From: Oricola sp.
Lineage (GTDB): Bacteria > Pseudomonadota > Alphaproteobacteria > Rhizobiales > Rhizobiaceae
Length of the DNA: 64,000 bases
NCBI RefSeq assembly: GCF_022763245.1
Contig: NZ_JALEGV010000014.1
Coordinates: 62,001-126,000, forward strand
Direction: 5' to 3'
Shown: positions 38,361 to 48,543 of the stretch, in pieces
Layout: each line of letters starts with the position of its first letter
Numbering within the stretch: the first letter of the stretch is position 1
Made by a program: the position numbers and the translations under genes
Notes under the pieces: generated by a model
The model's database searches: none
Seen by the model: the letters and a program-made list of their open reading frames with translations, nothing else
What the model was told of the DNA's origin: nothing

Positions 38361-39734
38361 TCAGGTCGATCCGAGGAAGCGGCGGATCCAGTAATGGGTG
38401 GCGCGGGCGTTGGGCAGGCCGTTGTGGGTGCCGGGCACCCGGACGGCGAAGCCGGGGCCGGTGGCGCTCAGCTTTGGCACCGTGCCGTCGCCGGCCGTGG
38501 ACTGCGGATCGTTCCAGTCATTGGTCAGGATGTCGCCGGATTCGTAATCCTCGACCTTGATCTTCTCGTCGGTCGCGTGATCGGCGGAATAGAGAACGAG
38601 GTTGATGTTGCCCGGCAATTGCGGTCCGAGAGCCTGCTTGAACAGCATCGCCTTCTTCGCCAGGAGCCTTGCCTGAGGCGTGGGGAACTTGGCGACGTCG
38701 CGCAGGTCCTGGTTCTTCAGATAGGTCAGGCTCCAGCTCTGCAGAACGCCGGAGCCGTTCAGCGTTCGATCCTCCACCACGTAGCGGTTCAAGTGCTGGG
38801 CATGGAACCAGTAGGCGTCGGGCATCAGCTCGTAGACGGAGGGCAGGTCGCCGATCAGCGCTTTCACGGCCTTGCTGACCGAGGCCTCGTCGCCCTTGAG
38901 CGGGCTGAACAGGGACAGGATGATCTCGGCTGCAAAGGAGAAGAATTTGCTATCGACATATTTCAGCGCGATTTCCGGGTGCAGCCAGAAATAGGCGAGG
39001 CTGGCGCCGTAATGCGGCGAGGCCAGATAGACGGTGCGGTGGATCGGCGCCTTGTAGAGGCCCGCCGCCGCCCGTGTGACCAGGCCGCCCATCGAGTGGC
39101 AGATCACATCGACACCGAGCTGCTGCCATTGCGGCGACTTGGCGATCACGTGGTTGACGTAGCCAGCGAATTTGCGGCCGGAATCATTGTTCGACTTGGT
39201 CCAGTCATAGGGGAAGATGAACAGCGTCTCGTCGAGCTTGTAGCCCATCTCGTCGACGAGGAAGTCGATCAGCTTCGTGTAGACATTCGGGATCAGGCCT
39301 GTCGGCACTTTCTGAGGCACGCCGATATGCTTGATCGCGTGCTGCATCGTGTCGCCGCTGTTGAGGCCGTGATGCGCCGGCGGCCACAGTTCGCCGCCGG
39401 TGTAGATGCGCTTGGTGTTGCCGACCGTGCGGATGTCGGCATGCGACAGGGTCGAGCCCATGATGCCGGGAACGAAGATCAGCGGGCGCTTGATCAGTTC
39501 GATCGTGGAGTTCGGGTCGTAGCGGTCTTCCGGCACGTCGGTGGGGTTGCCGGAATCCGAGCCGGGCGGGGCATGGGGCGGCGGTCTGCCCCAGGTCGCC
39601 TCGCCGGCGGGTTGCGGGTCCCATGTCTCGCCGACATTGGTCTGTTCCGGCGGAGGGTCGTCGATATCGACGGTCGGGATGTTGTCATCGAGGAACACGT
39701 AGTTCCGGCGAATGAAATCCAGTTCGTTGGCCAC
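38361..39734 (-). CDS. LCAT-like alpha/beta hydrolase (putative lipase/acyltransferase)
   Basis: A 457-residue protein without signal peptide. After an acidic, Pro-rich N-terminus (residues 20-75) comes an alpha/beta-hydrolase domain like lecithin:cholesterol acyltransferases: oxyanion strand RPLIFVPGIMGSTL (83-96), nucleophile Ser214 in CHSMGG, acid Asp416 in DGTVP and base His437 in THNGL, a complete triad. Bacterial LCAT-like proteins act on phospholipids or other esters; the substrate is unknown. The gene stands alone: no immunity gene, type VI secretion gene or ABC exporter is adjacent. Start ATG 39734; the 13-base inverted repeat TTACG-CAA-CGTAA lies about 60 bases upstream (39793-39805). 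Confidence 0.8.
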   Translation of the reverse strand: MANELDFIRRNYVFLDDNIPTVDIDDPPPEQTNVGETWDPQPAGEATWGRPPPHAPPGSDSGNPTDVPEDRYDPNSTIELIKRPLIFVPGIMGSTLSHADIRTVGNTKRIYTGGELWPPAHHGLNSGDTMQHAIKHIGVPQKVPTGLIPNVYTKLIDFLVDEMGYKLDETLFIFPYDWTKSNNDSGRKFAGYVNHVIAKSPQWQQLGVDVICHSMGGLVTRAAAGLYKAPIHRTVYLASPHYGASLAYFWLHPEIALKYVDSKFFSFAAEIILSLFSPLKGDEASVSKAVKALIGDLPSVYELMPDAYWFHAQHLNRYVVEDRTLNGSGVLQSWSLTYLKNQDLRDVAKFPTPQARLLAKKAMLFKQALGPQLPGNINLVLYSADHATDEKIKVEDYESGDILTNDWNDPQSTAGDGTVPKLSATGPGFAVRVPGTHNGLPNARATHYWIRRFLGST

Positions 39735-39843
39735 GGCTGCCTCCCTCGCTCCGTGTGCGGCGCCACTCGGTCACATCGCGCAATGGATCAACATTACGCA
39801 ACGTAAGATGGCGCGGCAATGCCAACTATTCGCGCATGGCGGG

Positions 39844-40335
39844 TCAGGCGGCCGGCTTGCGCATCCGGATCAGCACGTCGGTCTTGAGGATGAACTGGTG
39901 GTAAAGCGCGCCCAGCACATGAAGCGCCACCAGTGCCAGCAGGATCACCCGCATGACTTCGTGGCCCTCGGCGGCCGCTTCCACACCGCCGAACCAGGCG
40001 GCCATGCCGGACAACGGCATCAGGATCATCAGCGCGTAGAGCGCGATGTGCGTGACGGAGGCGGCGAGCTTGAGGATCGGCGGCTCCTGTTCCGGTGCGG
40101 CCGGCGCGCCGCGCTTGACCCTGAGAGCGATGCGCCAGAGCGCGAAGAGCAGCACGAGGATGCCGCCGGCGACGTGGCTTGCCACCACCGGGTTGAAGGC
40201 GATCTCCTCGCCGCGCTCATAGGCGTGCCAGGCATCCGAAATCGGCTCGTGCAGGACATATTGCAGGACGATCAGGATGAAGACGATCCAGTGCAGCCGG
40301 ATCTGGGTAGCGGAAAAACCGGTCGGTGCGGCCAT
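39844..40335 (-). CDS. cytochrome b561
   Basis: A 163-residue four-helix membrane cytochrome. ATG 40335 is preferred over upstream ATGs because GGAGGG lies seven bases before it. Four heme-b histidines are placed as in the family: LHWIVFIL (helix 1), SHVAGG (helix 2), THIALYAL (helix 3) and LHVLGALYHQF (helix 4). The family transfers electrons at the membrane; some members oxidise superoxide. It is on the same strand as the LCAT-like gene, 110 bases upstream of it. Confidence 0.9.
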   Translation of the reverse strand: MAAPTGFSATQIRLHWIVFILIVLQYVLHEPISDAWHAYERGEEIAFNPVVASHVAGGILVLLFALWRIALRVKRGAPAAPEQEPPILKLAASVTHIALYALMILMPLSGMAAWFGGVEAAAEGHEVMRVILLALVALHVLGALYHQFILKTDVLIRMRKPAA

Positions 40336-40442
40336 GAAACCCTCCATGCGCAAACGGATCCGTCGCCGGATCCCTGTCAGGCGACACTAACCGATCATAG
40401 ACTGCATTGCATGCTATATTGTTGCGACGCTGCGTCGCGGCC

Positions 40443-41450
40443 TCACGATGTGGCCGGGCTCTCCGCCGGCAGGGGGTGGAAGCATGCATGGGTCTGCGAC
40501 CCCGCTTCGGTCAGCGCCGGCTGTCGGTCGCGGCATTCCTGCGTGGCGCGCCAGCAGCGCGGGTTGAAGGCGCAGCCCTTCGGCGGATCCAGCGGCGAGG
40601 GCAGTTCGCCTTCCAGCCGGATGCGGTGCTTTTCGTGGAACGGGTCGGCCACCGGCGTCGCCGACAGGAGTGCGGCAGTGTAGGGGTGGTGCGGATGGGC
40701 GAAGACGTCTTCCGACGGCCCGGTCTCAACCGGTTTGCCGAGATACATGACCATGATGTCGTCGGCGAGGTGCTTCACCACGGACAGGTCGTGGCTGATG
40801 AACAGATAAGCGAGCCCGAGTTCGGCCTGCAGATCCATCAGGATGTTGAGCACCTGCGCCTGGATGGACACGTCCAGCGCCGAGACCGGCTCGTCGAGGA
40901 CGAGGATCTTCGGATTCAGCATCAGGGCACGGGCGATCGCGATGCGCTGGCGCTGTCCGCCGGAGAACATGTGCGGATAGCGCTCGTAATGCTCGGCGCG
41001 CAGTCCCACGCGCTCCATCATGGCGATGGCCTTGGCGCGCCGGGTGGTCGCATTGTCCTTCGTGTTGATGACCAGCGGCTCCTCCAGGATGGCGCCGATC
41101 TTCTGGCGCGGATTGAGCGAGCCATAGGGGTTCTGGAAGACGATCTGCATCTTGCGACGCAGTTCCGCCGTGAACTGCGTCACGGGTTGGCCGTCGATCA
41201 GCAATTCGCCGGAGGTCGGCGGCTCGATCATGGTCACGAGGCGGGCGAGCGTCGACTTTCCGCATCCCGATTCGCCGACCACCGCGAGCGTCTGGCCCGC
41301 GGCAAGCTTGAACGACACGCCGTCGAGCGCCTTGACGACGCCCTTCTCGCTGAACGGGCTGCCGCCGACATCGTAGTAGCGGGTGAGATTGCGAGCCTCG
41401 ACGACGATGTCGCCGGCCTCGGTGCGGTGGTCGAGCACGGTGTCGTTCAT
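40443..41450 (-). CDS. dppF: dipeptide-type ABC transporter ATP-binding protein DppF
   Basis: A 335-residue ABC ATPase. Walker [11 protein letters not shown]-loop [10 protein letters not shown], signature [16 protein letters not shown], Walker B ILVLDEP and ALDVSIQAQ, plus the C-terminal oligopeptide-transporter domain with its cysteine cluster ([15 protein letters not shown]). Start ATG 41450 overlaps the dppD stop by four bases. It powers dipeptide/oligopeptide import with DppD. Confidence 0.92.
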   Translation of the reverse strand: MNDTVLDHRTEAGDIVVEARNLTRYYDVGGSPFSEKGVVKALDGVSFKLAAGQTLAVVGESGCGKSTLARLVTMIEPPTSGELLIDGQPVTQFTAELRRKMQIVFQNPYGSLNPRQKIGAILEEPLVINTKDNATTRRAKAIAMMERVGLRAEHYERYPHMFSGGQRQRIAIARALMLNPKILVLDEPVSALDVSIQAQVLNILMDLQAELGLAYLFISHDLSVVKHLADDIMVMYLGKPVETGPSEDVFAHPHHPYTAALLSATPVADPFHEKHRIRLEGELPSPLDPPKGCAFNPRCWRATQECRDRQPALTEAGSQTHACFHPLPAESPATS

Positions 41451-42454
41451 CGGTCCGCCTCCGCGCCGGTCCTTGCGGGATGGCCGCTCGGGACGCCGTC
41501 CACCAGCGGGTAGTTGCAGAGCGCGAAGCCATGGTCCGGGCCCTGGCGCACCGCCTCGCGGGCGCAGCGCTCGGTGGCGTATTGGCAGCGCGGCGAGAAC
41601 AGGCATCCGCTCGGCCGGTCGCCTTGTCCCGGCACGACGCCGGGGATCGACGGTAGTCTGCCGCGGCGTGTCGCGCGTTCCGGCAGGGCCGAGAGCAGCG
41701 CTTGCGTATAGGGATGATGCGGATCGCGGAACAGCGCCTTTACTTCCTGTTCCTCCACCTTCTGGCCGGCATATTGCACCTGCACCCGCTCCGCCGTCTC
41801 GGCAACGACGCCCATGTCGTGGGTGATCAGGATCAGCCCCATGCCATGGCTTTCCTGCAGGTCGACCAGCAGGTCGAGGATCTGCGCCTGGATGGTCACG
41901 TCGAGGGCGGTGGTCGGCTCGTCGGCGATCAGCAGTTTCGGGTCGCAGGCAAGCGCCATGGCGATCATGACGCGCTGGCTCATGCCGCCGGACAGTTGGT
42001 GCGGGAACTGGCCGAGCCGCTTTTCCGGCGCGGGAATGCCGACGAGGTTCAGGAGTTCGATCGCGCGCTTGCGCCGCGCCTTGCGGTCGAGGCCCAGATG
42101 GATGCGCAGGCTCTCGCCGATCTGGAACCCGACGGTGAAGCACGGGTTGAGGCTCGACATCGGCTCCTGGAAGATCATGGCGATCTCCTTGCCGATGATG
42201 CCGCGGCGGTCTCTCGCCGAAAGCGCGAGCATGTCGCGCCCGTCGAAGCGCATCGTGTCGGCCGTCACCGTCGCCGTCCAGGGCAGGAGCCCCATCAGCG
42301 CCAGCATGGCGACAGACTTGCCGGAGCCGCTCTCGCCGACGATCGACAGGATCTCGCCGCGGTCGCAGGACAGCGAAACGCCGTCGACCGCCTTGAACGG
42401 GCCGGTGGAGGTCTTGAAGCTGACCGTCAGGTTTTCAATCTCGAGAAGCGCCAT
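41447..42454 (-). CDS. dppD: dipeptide-type ABC transporter ATP-binding protein DppD
   Basis: A 335-residue ABC ATPase, partner of DppF. Walker [10 protein letters not shown]-loop [10 protein letters not shown], signature [16 protein letters not shown], Walker [13 protein letters not shown], and the C-terminal Cys-containing extension ([15 protein letters not shown]). It is five bases downstream of dppC and overlaps dppF. Confidence 0.92.
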   Translation of the reverse strand: MALLEIENLTVSFKTSTGPFKAVDGVSLSCDRGEILSIVGESGSGKSVAMLALMGLLPWTATVTADTMRFDGRDMLALSARDRRGIIGKEIAMIFQEPMSSLNPCFTVGFQIGESLRIHLGLDRKARRKRAIELLNLVGIPAPEKRLGQFPHQLSGGMSQRVMIAMALACDPKLLIADEPTTALDVTIQAQILDLLVDLQESHGMGLILITHDMGVVAETAERVQVQYAGQKVEEQEVKALFRDPHHPYTQALLSALPERATRRGRLPSIPGVVPGQGDRPSGCLFSPRCQYATERCAREAVRQGPDHGFALCNYPLVDGVPSGHPARTGAEADR

Positions 42455-42458
42455 TGTG

Positions 42459-43394
42459 TCAGCTCTGCTTCAGTTTCGGGTCCAGCGCGTCCCGCAGGCC
42501 GTCGCCCATCAGGTTGATGGCGAGCACGGTGACGAGGATCGCGAGGCCGGGCAAAGTGACCACCCACCAGGCGCGCAGGATGAACTCGCGCGCTTCGGCG
42601 AGCATCGTGCCCCATTCCGGCGTCGGCGGTTGCGCGCCCATGCCGAGAAAGCCGAGTGCGGCGGCGTCGAGGATGGCGTTGGAGAAGGCGAGCGTCGCCT
42701 GGACGATCAGCGGCGCGAGGCAGTTCGGCAGGATGGTCACGAACATCAGCCGCAGCTTGCCTGCGCCTGCGACACGCGCCGAGATGACGTATTCGCGCTC
42801 GCGTTCCGCAAGCACGGAGGCGCGGGTCAGCCGCACGAAATGCGGCTGCAGGATCAGCGCGATGGCGATCATCGCATTGGTCAGGCCCGGGCCGAGGATC
42901 GCCACCAGAACGAGTGCCAGCAACAGTGACGGAAAGGCGAGGATCACGTCCATCACGCGCATGATGGCGGTGTCGATCCAGCCGCGGAAGAAACCGGCGA
43001 TCAGTCCGACGATGACGCCCACTGACACGGAAAGCGTGACGACCACGACGCCGATGAAGAGCGAGAAGCGCGCGCCGAAGATCAGGCGCGAAAAGATGTC
43101 CCGCCCGAGCGCGTCCGTGCCGAGCGGATAGGCCCAGGTGCCGCCTTCCATCCATGCCGGCGGCCACAACAGCGCCTCGCGGTTCTGCAGGCTCGGGCTG
43201 TGGGGCGCGATCAGCGGCGCGAAGACCGCGAGGAAGACGACGACTGAGAAGACGACGAGGCCGATCACGGCCCCCTTGTTCTGGCTGAAATAATACCAGA
43301 ATTCCGACAGCATTGCCCTGCGCATCGCGCCGGCGCTGACCGGAGCGGATGTCGGGGCGGCGCTGTCCGCCTGTTGCGCTTCGGTATGGGTCAC
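42459..43394 (-). CDS. dppC: dipeptide-type ABC transporter permease DppC
   Basis: A 311-residue permease. An N-terminal helix and the OppC-type region ([18 protein letters not shown]) precede the transport domain; the [13 protein letters not shown] motif and the EAA loop ([17 protein letters not shown]) contact the ATPases. Six transmembrane helices are expected. Start ATG 43394, six bases after dppB. Confidence 0.92.
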   Translation of the reverse strand: MTHTEAQQADSAAPTSAPVSAGAMRRAMLSEFWYYFSQNKGAVIGLVVFSVVVFLAVFAPLIAPHSPSLQNREALLWPPAWMEGGTWAYPLGTDALGRDIFSRLIFGARFSLFIGVVVVTLSVSVGVIVGLIAGFFRGWIDTAIMRVMDVILAFPSLLLALVLVAILGPGLTNAMIAIALILQPHFVRLTRASVLAEREREYVISARVAGAGKLRLMFVTILPNCLAPLIVQATLAFSNAILDAAALGFLGMGAQPPTPEWGTMLAEAREFILRAWWVVTLPGLAILVTVLAINLMGDGLRDALDPKLKQS

Positions 43395-43400
43395 GGGAGA

Positions 43401-44405
43401 CTACCTCCTGATGCGCGGATTGATGAAGCCGTAGAGCACGTCGACGGCCAGATTGACGATCATGATGACGCTTGCGATCAACAGCAGCCCGCCCTGCACG
43501 ACCGCGTAGTCGCGCTTGCCGACGGAATCGATCATCCACTTGCCGATTCCCGGCCAGGAAAAGATCGTCTCGGTCAGGATCGCGCCCGTCATCAGCACGC
43601 CGACCTGCAGGCCGATCGTGGTCACGACCGGAATGAGCGCGTTGCGGAGCGCGTGCAGGCCGATGATGCGCTTGGGCGCGAGGCCCTTCGACTTTGCCGT
43701 GCGCACATAGTCCTCGCCGAGCACTTCCAGCATGGCCGAGCGTGTCTGCCGGGCGATCACCGCCAGCGGGATCGTCGCCAGCACGATGGTCGGCAGGACG
43801 AGATGGCTTACGGCGGAGGAAAAGGCGCCTTTCTGGCCGGAGAGCAGGCTGTCGATCAGCATGAAGCCGGTCACCGGCTCGAAATAATAGAGCAGCGAGA
43901 TGCGCCCCGAGACCGGCGTCCAGCCGAGATAGCCGGAGAAGAAGATGATCAGCAGCAGGCCCCACCAGAAGATGGGCATGGAATAGCCGGTCAGGGCCAC
44001 GCCCATGATCGACTGGTCGAACCACGAGCCGCGCTTGACCGCGGCCAACACGCCGGCGGGAATGCCGATCGCGACCGCGAGGATGATGGCGCAGAACGAC
44101 AGTTCGAGCGTCGCGGGAAACAGCGCGAAGAACTCCTGCAGGACCGGGCGCTTGGTGACCAGCGAGGTGCCGAGGTCGCCCTGCAAGACGCCCAGCACAT
44201 AATCGAAATACTGCACGACGATCGGCTGGTCGAAGCCGTAGAGCGCACGCACCTGCTCGTAGCGCTCAGGTGTCATGCCCCGTTCGCCGGCGAGCAGCAG
44301 GATCGGGTCTCCGGGCAAAAGGCGGATGAAAGCGAAGGCGACGATCGAGACGCCAACGAATGTCGGGATGATCAGCGCGAGCCGGTAGAGGAAAAATCGA
44401 AGCAT
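43401..44405 (-). CDS. dppB: dipeptide-type ABC transporter permease DppB
   Basis: A 334-residue permease with the family N-terminus (MLRFFLYRLALIIPTFVGVSIVAF) and LLPGDP, six helices and the EAA loop (AKSKGLAPKRIIGLHALRNALIPV). It forms the membrane channel with DppC. A strong inverted repeat separates it from dppA. Confidence 0.92.
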   Translation of the reverse strand: MLRFFLYRLALIIPTFVGVSIVAFAFIRLLPGDPILLLAGERGMTPERYEQVRALYGFDQPIVVQYFDYVLGVLQGDLGTSLVTKRPVLQEFFALFPATLELSFCAIILAVAIGIPAGVLAAVKRGSWFDQSIMGVALTGYSMPIFWWGLLLIIFFSGYLGWTPVSGRISLLYYFEPVTGFMLIDSLLSGQKGAFSSAVSHLVLPTIVLATIPLAVIARQTRSAMLEVLGEDYVRTAKSKGLAPKRIIGLHALRNALIPVVTTIGLQVGVLMTGAILTETIFSWPGIGKWMIDSVGKRDYAVVQGGLLLIASVIMIVNLAVDVLYGFINPRIRR

Positions 44406-44473
44406 GGCGGCGGGCTCTGCCTGATTTTGTTGGGCCGATCAACCGGCCAGTTTCGCCTCAAGGGCGAAGGAAA

Positions 44474-44502
44474 CGATGCCCGGAGCGTGGCTCCGGGCAT
44501 CG
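44474..44502 (-). other. twelve-base-pair inverted repeat between dppA and dppB
   Basis: CGATGCCCGGAG pairs perfectly with CTCCGGGCATCG around a five-base loop, 11 bases after the dppA stop. On the minus strand it is followed by TTTCCTTCG, not a full T run. It may protect the dppA mRNA end or partly terminate, so that binding protein exceeds permease. Confidence 0.65.
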
Positions 44503-44512
44503 CGGTTTCGAC

Positions 44513-46111
44513 TTACTCGGCGATATCGACGCCTTCGAAATTATGGCCGCCAAGCGGGTCCATCTTGTAGCCGGTGACGCTGGAGCGCATCGGCATGTGG
44601 ACGACCGAATGGGCGATGGTGGCCCACGGCGCTTCGCGTTTGAACACGACCTGGGCTTCCTCGTAGAGCTTGGCGCGCTCGTCCTGCGAACCGCTCTTCG
44701 CCTTCATGATGAGGTCGTTGAATTCCTCGTTGCACCACTGGGCGCGGTTGGCGCCGCCGACGGCGTCACAGCCGAGCAGCACGGCGAGGAAGTTGTCCGG
44801 ATCGCCATTGTCGCCGGTCCAGCCGAGCAGCACGGCACCGTCGCGGTCTTCCGCCTTGGAGCGCTCGAGATACTCGCCCCACTCATAGGAGACGATCTCG
44901 ACCGTCACGCCGATCTTGGAGAAATCCTCCTGGATGACTTCGGCCATGCGGCGCGCATTCGGGTTGTAAGGACGCTGCACCGGCATCGCCCAGACCTTCA
45001 TCGACAGGTCGGTGACGCCTGCTTCCTCGAGCATCGCCTTCGCCGCATCCGGATCATACGGGTCGTCCTCGATGGAGTCGTTGTAGGACCACATCGTTGG
45101 CGGGATCGGGTTCTTGGCCGCCTGGCCGGCGCCCTGGAACACCGTGTCGAGGATCGCCTGCTTGTTGATCGCCATGTTCAGGGCCTTGCGGACCTTGGCG
45201 TTGTCGAACGGCGCGACCTTGGTGTTGTAGGCGAGATAGCCGACGTTCAGGCCTTCCTGCTCCATCACGGTGATGTCCGAATTGTCCTTGAGCGACTGGA
45301 CATCGGCCGGGTTCGGATAGGGCATCACATGGCATTCGCCGGCGAGGAGCTTTTGCTGGCGCACGGCGTTGTCGGTGGTGATGGCGAAGACGAGATCGTC
45401 GATCGGCTGCTTGCCGGCATAGTAGTCCGGGAAGGCCTTGTAGCGGATCACGGCGTCCGGCTGATAGGCGACGAACTGGAACGGCCCGGTACCGACGGGC
45501 TTCTGGTTGAGGTCGGACTTCGTGTCGGACTCGATGAGCTTGTCGGCATATTCCTTGGAGACGACGGAGGCGAAGTCCATGGCCAGGTTCGCGACGAACG
45601 GCGCTTCCGGACGCGTCAGCACGAACTTGACGGTCATGTCGTCAACCTTCTCGATCGACGAGATCAGGTCCGGCATCGACATGGCGTTGAAATATTCCCA
45701 GCTCGCGCCTTCGACATAGGAGAAGTACGGGCTCGCCTCGTCCATCTGCCGCTCGAAGGTGAAGATGATGTCGTCGGCGTTCAGGTCGCGGGTCGGGGTG
45801 AAGAAGTCGGTCGTGTGGAACTTGACGCCCGGACGCAGCTTGAAGGTGAACTCCAGCCCGTCGTCGGAGACTTCCCAGCTCTCGGCGAGGTCCGGAACGA
45901 CATTGGTCGTGCCCGGCTCGAACTGGACGAGGCCGCTATAGACCGGCTTGGAGGAGGCGTCGAAGGTCGTGCCGGCCGTGTAGAGCGCGGTGTCGAAGCC
46001 TTCCGGAGACCCCTCCGAGCAATAGACCAGCGTTTTCGCGCTGGCGGCGGTCGCCAGGCCCGATGCGAGGATCGTCGCAGCGAACAGCTTGGTGATGGTG
46101 CGAAGTTTCAT
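44513..46111 (-). CDS. dppA: dipeptide-type ABC transporter substrate-binding protein DppA
   Basis: A 532-residue family 5 solute-binding protein. ATG 46111 follows GGGAGCAACC and yields a clean signal peptide (MKLRTITKLFAATILASGLATAASA). The mature start KTLVYCSEGSPEGFDTALYTAG is the DppA type, with one early cysteine that pairs with a later one in E. coli DppA. The domain signature covers VPDLAESWEVSDDGLEFTFKLR. Ligands could be dipeptides, heme or delta-aminolevulinate. The 245 bases upstream carry the operon promoter and no ORF. Confidence 0.93.
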   Translation of the reverse strand: MKLRTITKLFAATILASGLATAASAKTLVYCSEGSPEGFDTALYTAGTTFDASSKPVYSGLVQFEPGTTNVVPDLAESWEVSDDGLEFTFKLRPGVKFHTTDFFTPTRDLNADDIIFTFERQMDEASPYFSYVEGASWEYFNAMSMPDLISSIEKVDDMTVKFVLTRPEAPFVANLAMDFASVVSKEYADKLIESDTKSDLNQKPVGTGPFQFVAYQPDAVIRYKAFPDYYAGKQPIDDLVFAITTDNAVRQQKLLAGECHVMPYPNPADVQSLKDNSDITVMEQEGLNVGYLAYNTKVAPFDNAKVRKALNMAINKQAILDTVFQGAGQAAKNPIPPTMWSYNDSIEDDPYDPDAAKAMLEEAGVTDLSMKVWAMPVQRPYNPNARRMAEVIQEDFSKIGVTVEIVSYEWGEYLERSKAEDRDGAVLLGWTGDNGDPDNFLAVLLGCDAVGGANRAQWCNEEFNDLIMKAKSGSQDERAKLYEEAQVVFKREAPWATIAHSVVHMPMRSSVTGYKMDPLGGHNFEGVDIAE

Positions 46112-46356
46112 GGTTGCTCCCGTGTTTGACGCTTTAACGTTTAAGCGGTCCGTCGCGCCAAGGACGAAACCGCAAAACGGCATTCCTGCGGAATGCGGAA
46201 GCGCAAAGCAAAACCCGAAAGATCGGTCTTGGCAATATGTCCCGATCAGATTCTTTGTCCATTTGATAAAAGCTGCAATCCGCGCGTCCACAGTCTCACC
46301 GGTTGAGAAGCCGAGGCGGTGAGGCGTAATGTCGAGGCCGGCAGGGTTTTGCTGTC

Positions 46357-47385
46357 TCACTCCGCTGGATGGAGGGCGGCGCGCCTCAAATCCTCCCCCG
46401 TCAGGCCGCCCGGCATATCGCCTGCGAAGACGCTCTCCACCAGCGCGACGATCCTTTCATTGACCGGTGTCGCGGTGCCGGTCTTGCGCCCGAGCGCGAC
46501 GATTTCGCCGTTCAGCCAATGGATTTCGGGCTGCCGCCCGCGCGCCAGGTCTTCGGCCATAGACGATGTCGCATCGTCGTCGAGCTTCAGCATCGAGCCG
46601 GCGAGCCGCAGGAACAGCCAGTCCGGCAGGTTGAGAACGGCCGGGAGCAGGGCGGGGCCGACCTTGCCGACTTTCGCCGGCCGGATGCCGGCCTCTCGCA
46701 GCACGAGGAGGGCCTCGCGGATGGAGGCCGCAAGCACCTGGCGATAGGCTCGTCTGGCCAATTGTTGCTTCAACGGAAGCTCCGAGAGAGCGTTGACCGC
46801 GTTGTTGAGGTTGAGGATCAGCTTGCCCCATTGCACCGCGTCGATCTCGGCCGATTCTTCCGTAATGACACCTGCATCGTTCAAGTGACGGACAAGCGAA
46901 CCGGCGCTGGGATCCGCCTCGATGACGATCTCGCCCTCGGTGCCGCAGTGAAAGCGGCTGGATCCGATCTGCGCGACATTGAAGCCGACCATGCCGGCAA
47001 GGACGCTGCGCGGTGCAAGCGCGTCTCGCAGCCGGGCGGCGTTGGAGACGCCGTTTTGCAGGCTCACCACCAGGGCGTCGGGCCTGGCGGCTTTGGCGAG
47101 CGCGCGTGCGGCGGTCTCAGTCGCGTCGCTCTTCACGCAGACGAGGATGACGTCGCAGTCACGCAGGGCCGACGGATCTGTGGAGAAACTGACATCCTCC
47201 GGCGCCGCGCGCTGTTCGAGGCCGTCGAACCGCGTCAACACGATGCCGCCGGAGAGCCGCTCGGCCATGGTCTCGCGGCCGACGAAAATGACGTGCAGGC
47301 CGGCCGCCGCCAGCATGCCGCCGACATAGCAACCGACCGAGCCGGCGCCGAAAATTCCGATCCGCACGGGCCTCGCCTCCTCCAT
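46357..47385 (-). CDS. panE: 2-dehydropantoate 2-reductase (ketopantoate reductase family)
   Basis: A 342-residue enzyme with the NADP Rossmann motif GIFGAGSVGCYVGG at residues 10-23, LVCVKS and LQNGVSN typical of ApbA/PanE, and the catalytic Lys in AVQWGKLILNLNNAVNAL. It would reduce ketopantoate to pantoate for CoA synthesis. Rhizobia often carry several PanE-like paralogs, so physiological substrate is not certain. Start ATG 47385 divergent from the NDUFA9-like gene. Confidence 0.82.
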   Translation of the reverse strand: MEEARPVRIGIFGAGSVGCYVGGMLAAAGLHVIFVGRETMAERLSGGIVLTRFDGLEQRAAPEDVSFSTDPSALRDCDVILVCVKSDATETAARALAKAARPDALVVSLQNGVSNAARLRDALAPRSVLAGMVGFNVAQIGSSRFHCGTEGEIVIEADPSAGSLVRHLNDAGVITEESAEIDAVQWGKLILNLNNAVNALSELPLKQQLARRAYRQVLAASIREALLVLREAGIRPAKVGKVGPALLPAVLNLPDWLFLRLAGSMLKLDDDATSSMAEDLARGRQPEIHWLNGEIVALGRKTGTATPVNERIVALVESVFAGDMPGGLTGEDLRRAALHPAE

Positions 47386-47544
47386 GCCGTTTCGACGCCA
47401 AGGGTGACGCCGGGGCGGTTTTCGTCAAGTCCCGGAAGATTGCCGCAGGTCTCGACGCTGTGCGGTCAATTTTCCCCTTCACCTCGGCGGCCAAAACCGG
47501 TAGTGGATCGACATTGCGAGAGACGGCGAATTCCGGAGAAATCC

Positions 47545-48543
47545 ATGACCGAGAAAACCAATCTTCCCAAAGTGGTAACGGTCTTTGGCGGCTCGGGCTT
47601 TGTCGGTCGCCATGTCGTCCGCGCCTTGGCGCGCCGCGGCTACCGGGTGCGCGTCGCCGTCCGACGCCCCGATCTTGCCTTTCATTTGCAGCCGATCGGC
47701 GATGTCGGCCAGATCACGGCAGTGCAGGCCAATCTGCGCCATCGCTGGTCGATCGAGCGTGCCGTCGAGGGCGCCGATGCCGTCATCAACCTCGTCGGCA
47801 TCCTGTTCGAGAGCGGTCGCCAGTCATTCCCGGCCGTGCAGGAATTCGGTGCGCGCGCCGTCGCTGAAGTCTGCGCCGAGGCCGGCCTGCCGCTGGTGCA
47901 CATGTCCGCGCTTGGCGCCGATCCGAAGGCCGAGGCCGACTATGCCCGCTCCAAGGGACGCGGCGAGGACGCGGTTCTGTCCGCGCTTGGCGACCAGGCG
48001 ATCATCATGCGGCCGTCGATCATTTTCGGGCCGGAAGACGGTTTCTTCAACAAGTTTGCCGATCTGGCGCGCTTCTCGCCCTTCATGCCGTTGATCGGCG
48101 GTGGCGAGACGAAGTTCCAGCCGGTCTACGTGGGCGACGTCGCGGAGGCCTTCGCCCGTGCGATCGACGGCGAGATCGCGGGCGGCAAGGTTTACGAGAT
48201 CGGCGGGCCCGAGGTTCTGACGTTCCGCGAATGCATGGACGAGGTCCTGCGGGTGACCGAGCGCAAGCGCTTCATCGTGACCGTTCCGTGGTGGGCGGCG
48301 CGCATTCAGGGCCGTATTCTCGGCCTTCTGCCGAAGCCGCTTCTGACTGTCGATCAGGTCACGCTCCTGAAGAGCGACAATGTCGTCTCCGATACGGCCG
48401 AACTGGACGGGCGTACCCTGAGCGGCATCGGTATTCGCCCGGCTGCGCTGGAGGCGATCCTGCCCAGCTATCTGTGGCGCTACCGCGAGACCGGCCAGTA
48501 CCGCAATCCGGCCTCTCCCACCGAGAATGGCGGCACCGCCTAA
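47545..48543 (+). CDS. NAD(P)-binding protein, complex I NDUFA9 subunit family
   Basis: A 332-residue atypical SDR. ATG 47545 follows CCGGAGAA. The N-terminal GGSGFVGRHVVRALARRGY binds NAD(P); ILFESGRQSFPAVQ, HMSALGAD, YARSKGRGE and MRPSIIFGPEDGFFN follow the NDUFA9/NAD-epimerase pattern. In mitochondria NDUFA9 is a supernumerary subunit of complex I; in alphaproteobacteria a homolog is found near uppP, as here. Enzymatic role unknown. It overlaps the next gene by 17 bases. Confidence 0.88.
   Translation: MTEKTNLPKVVTVFGGSGFVGRHVVRALARRGYRVRVAVRRPDLAFHLQPIGDVGQITAVQANLRHRWSIERAVEGADAVINLVGILFESGRQSFPAVQEFGARAVAEVCAEAGLPLVHMSALGADPKAEADYARSKGRGEDAVLSALGDQAIIMRPSIIFGPEDGFFNKFADLARFSPFMPLIGGGETKFQPVYVGDVAEAFARAIDGEIAGGKVYEIGGPEVLTFRECMDEVLRVTERKRFIVTVPWWAARIQGRILGLLPKPLLTVDQVTLLKSDNVVSDTAELDGRTLSGIGIRPAALEAILPSYLWRYRETGQYRNPASPTENGGTA

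Noticed and set aside
38142-39806. Plus-strand frame opposite the LCAT-like gene
   Set aside because: The minus strand carries a complete catalytic triad; the plus frame has no domain.
46120-46140. AACGTT-centred near-palindrome upstream of dppA
   Set aside because: Only the central six bases are truly palindromic; the arms do not pair.
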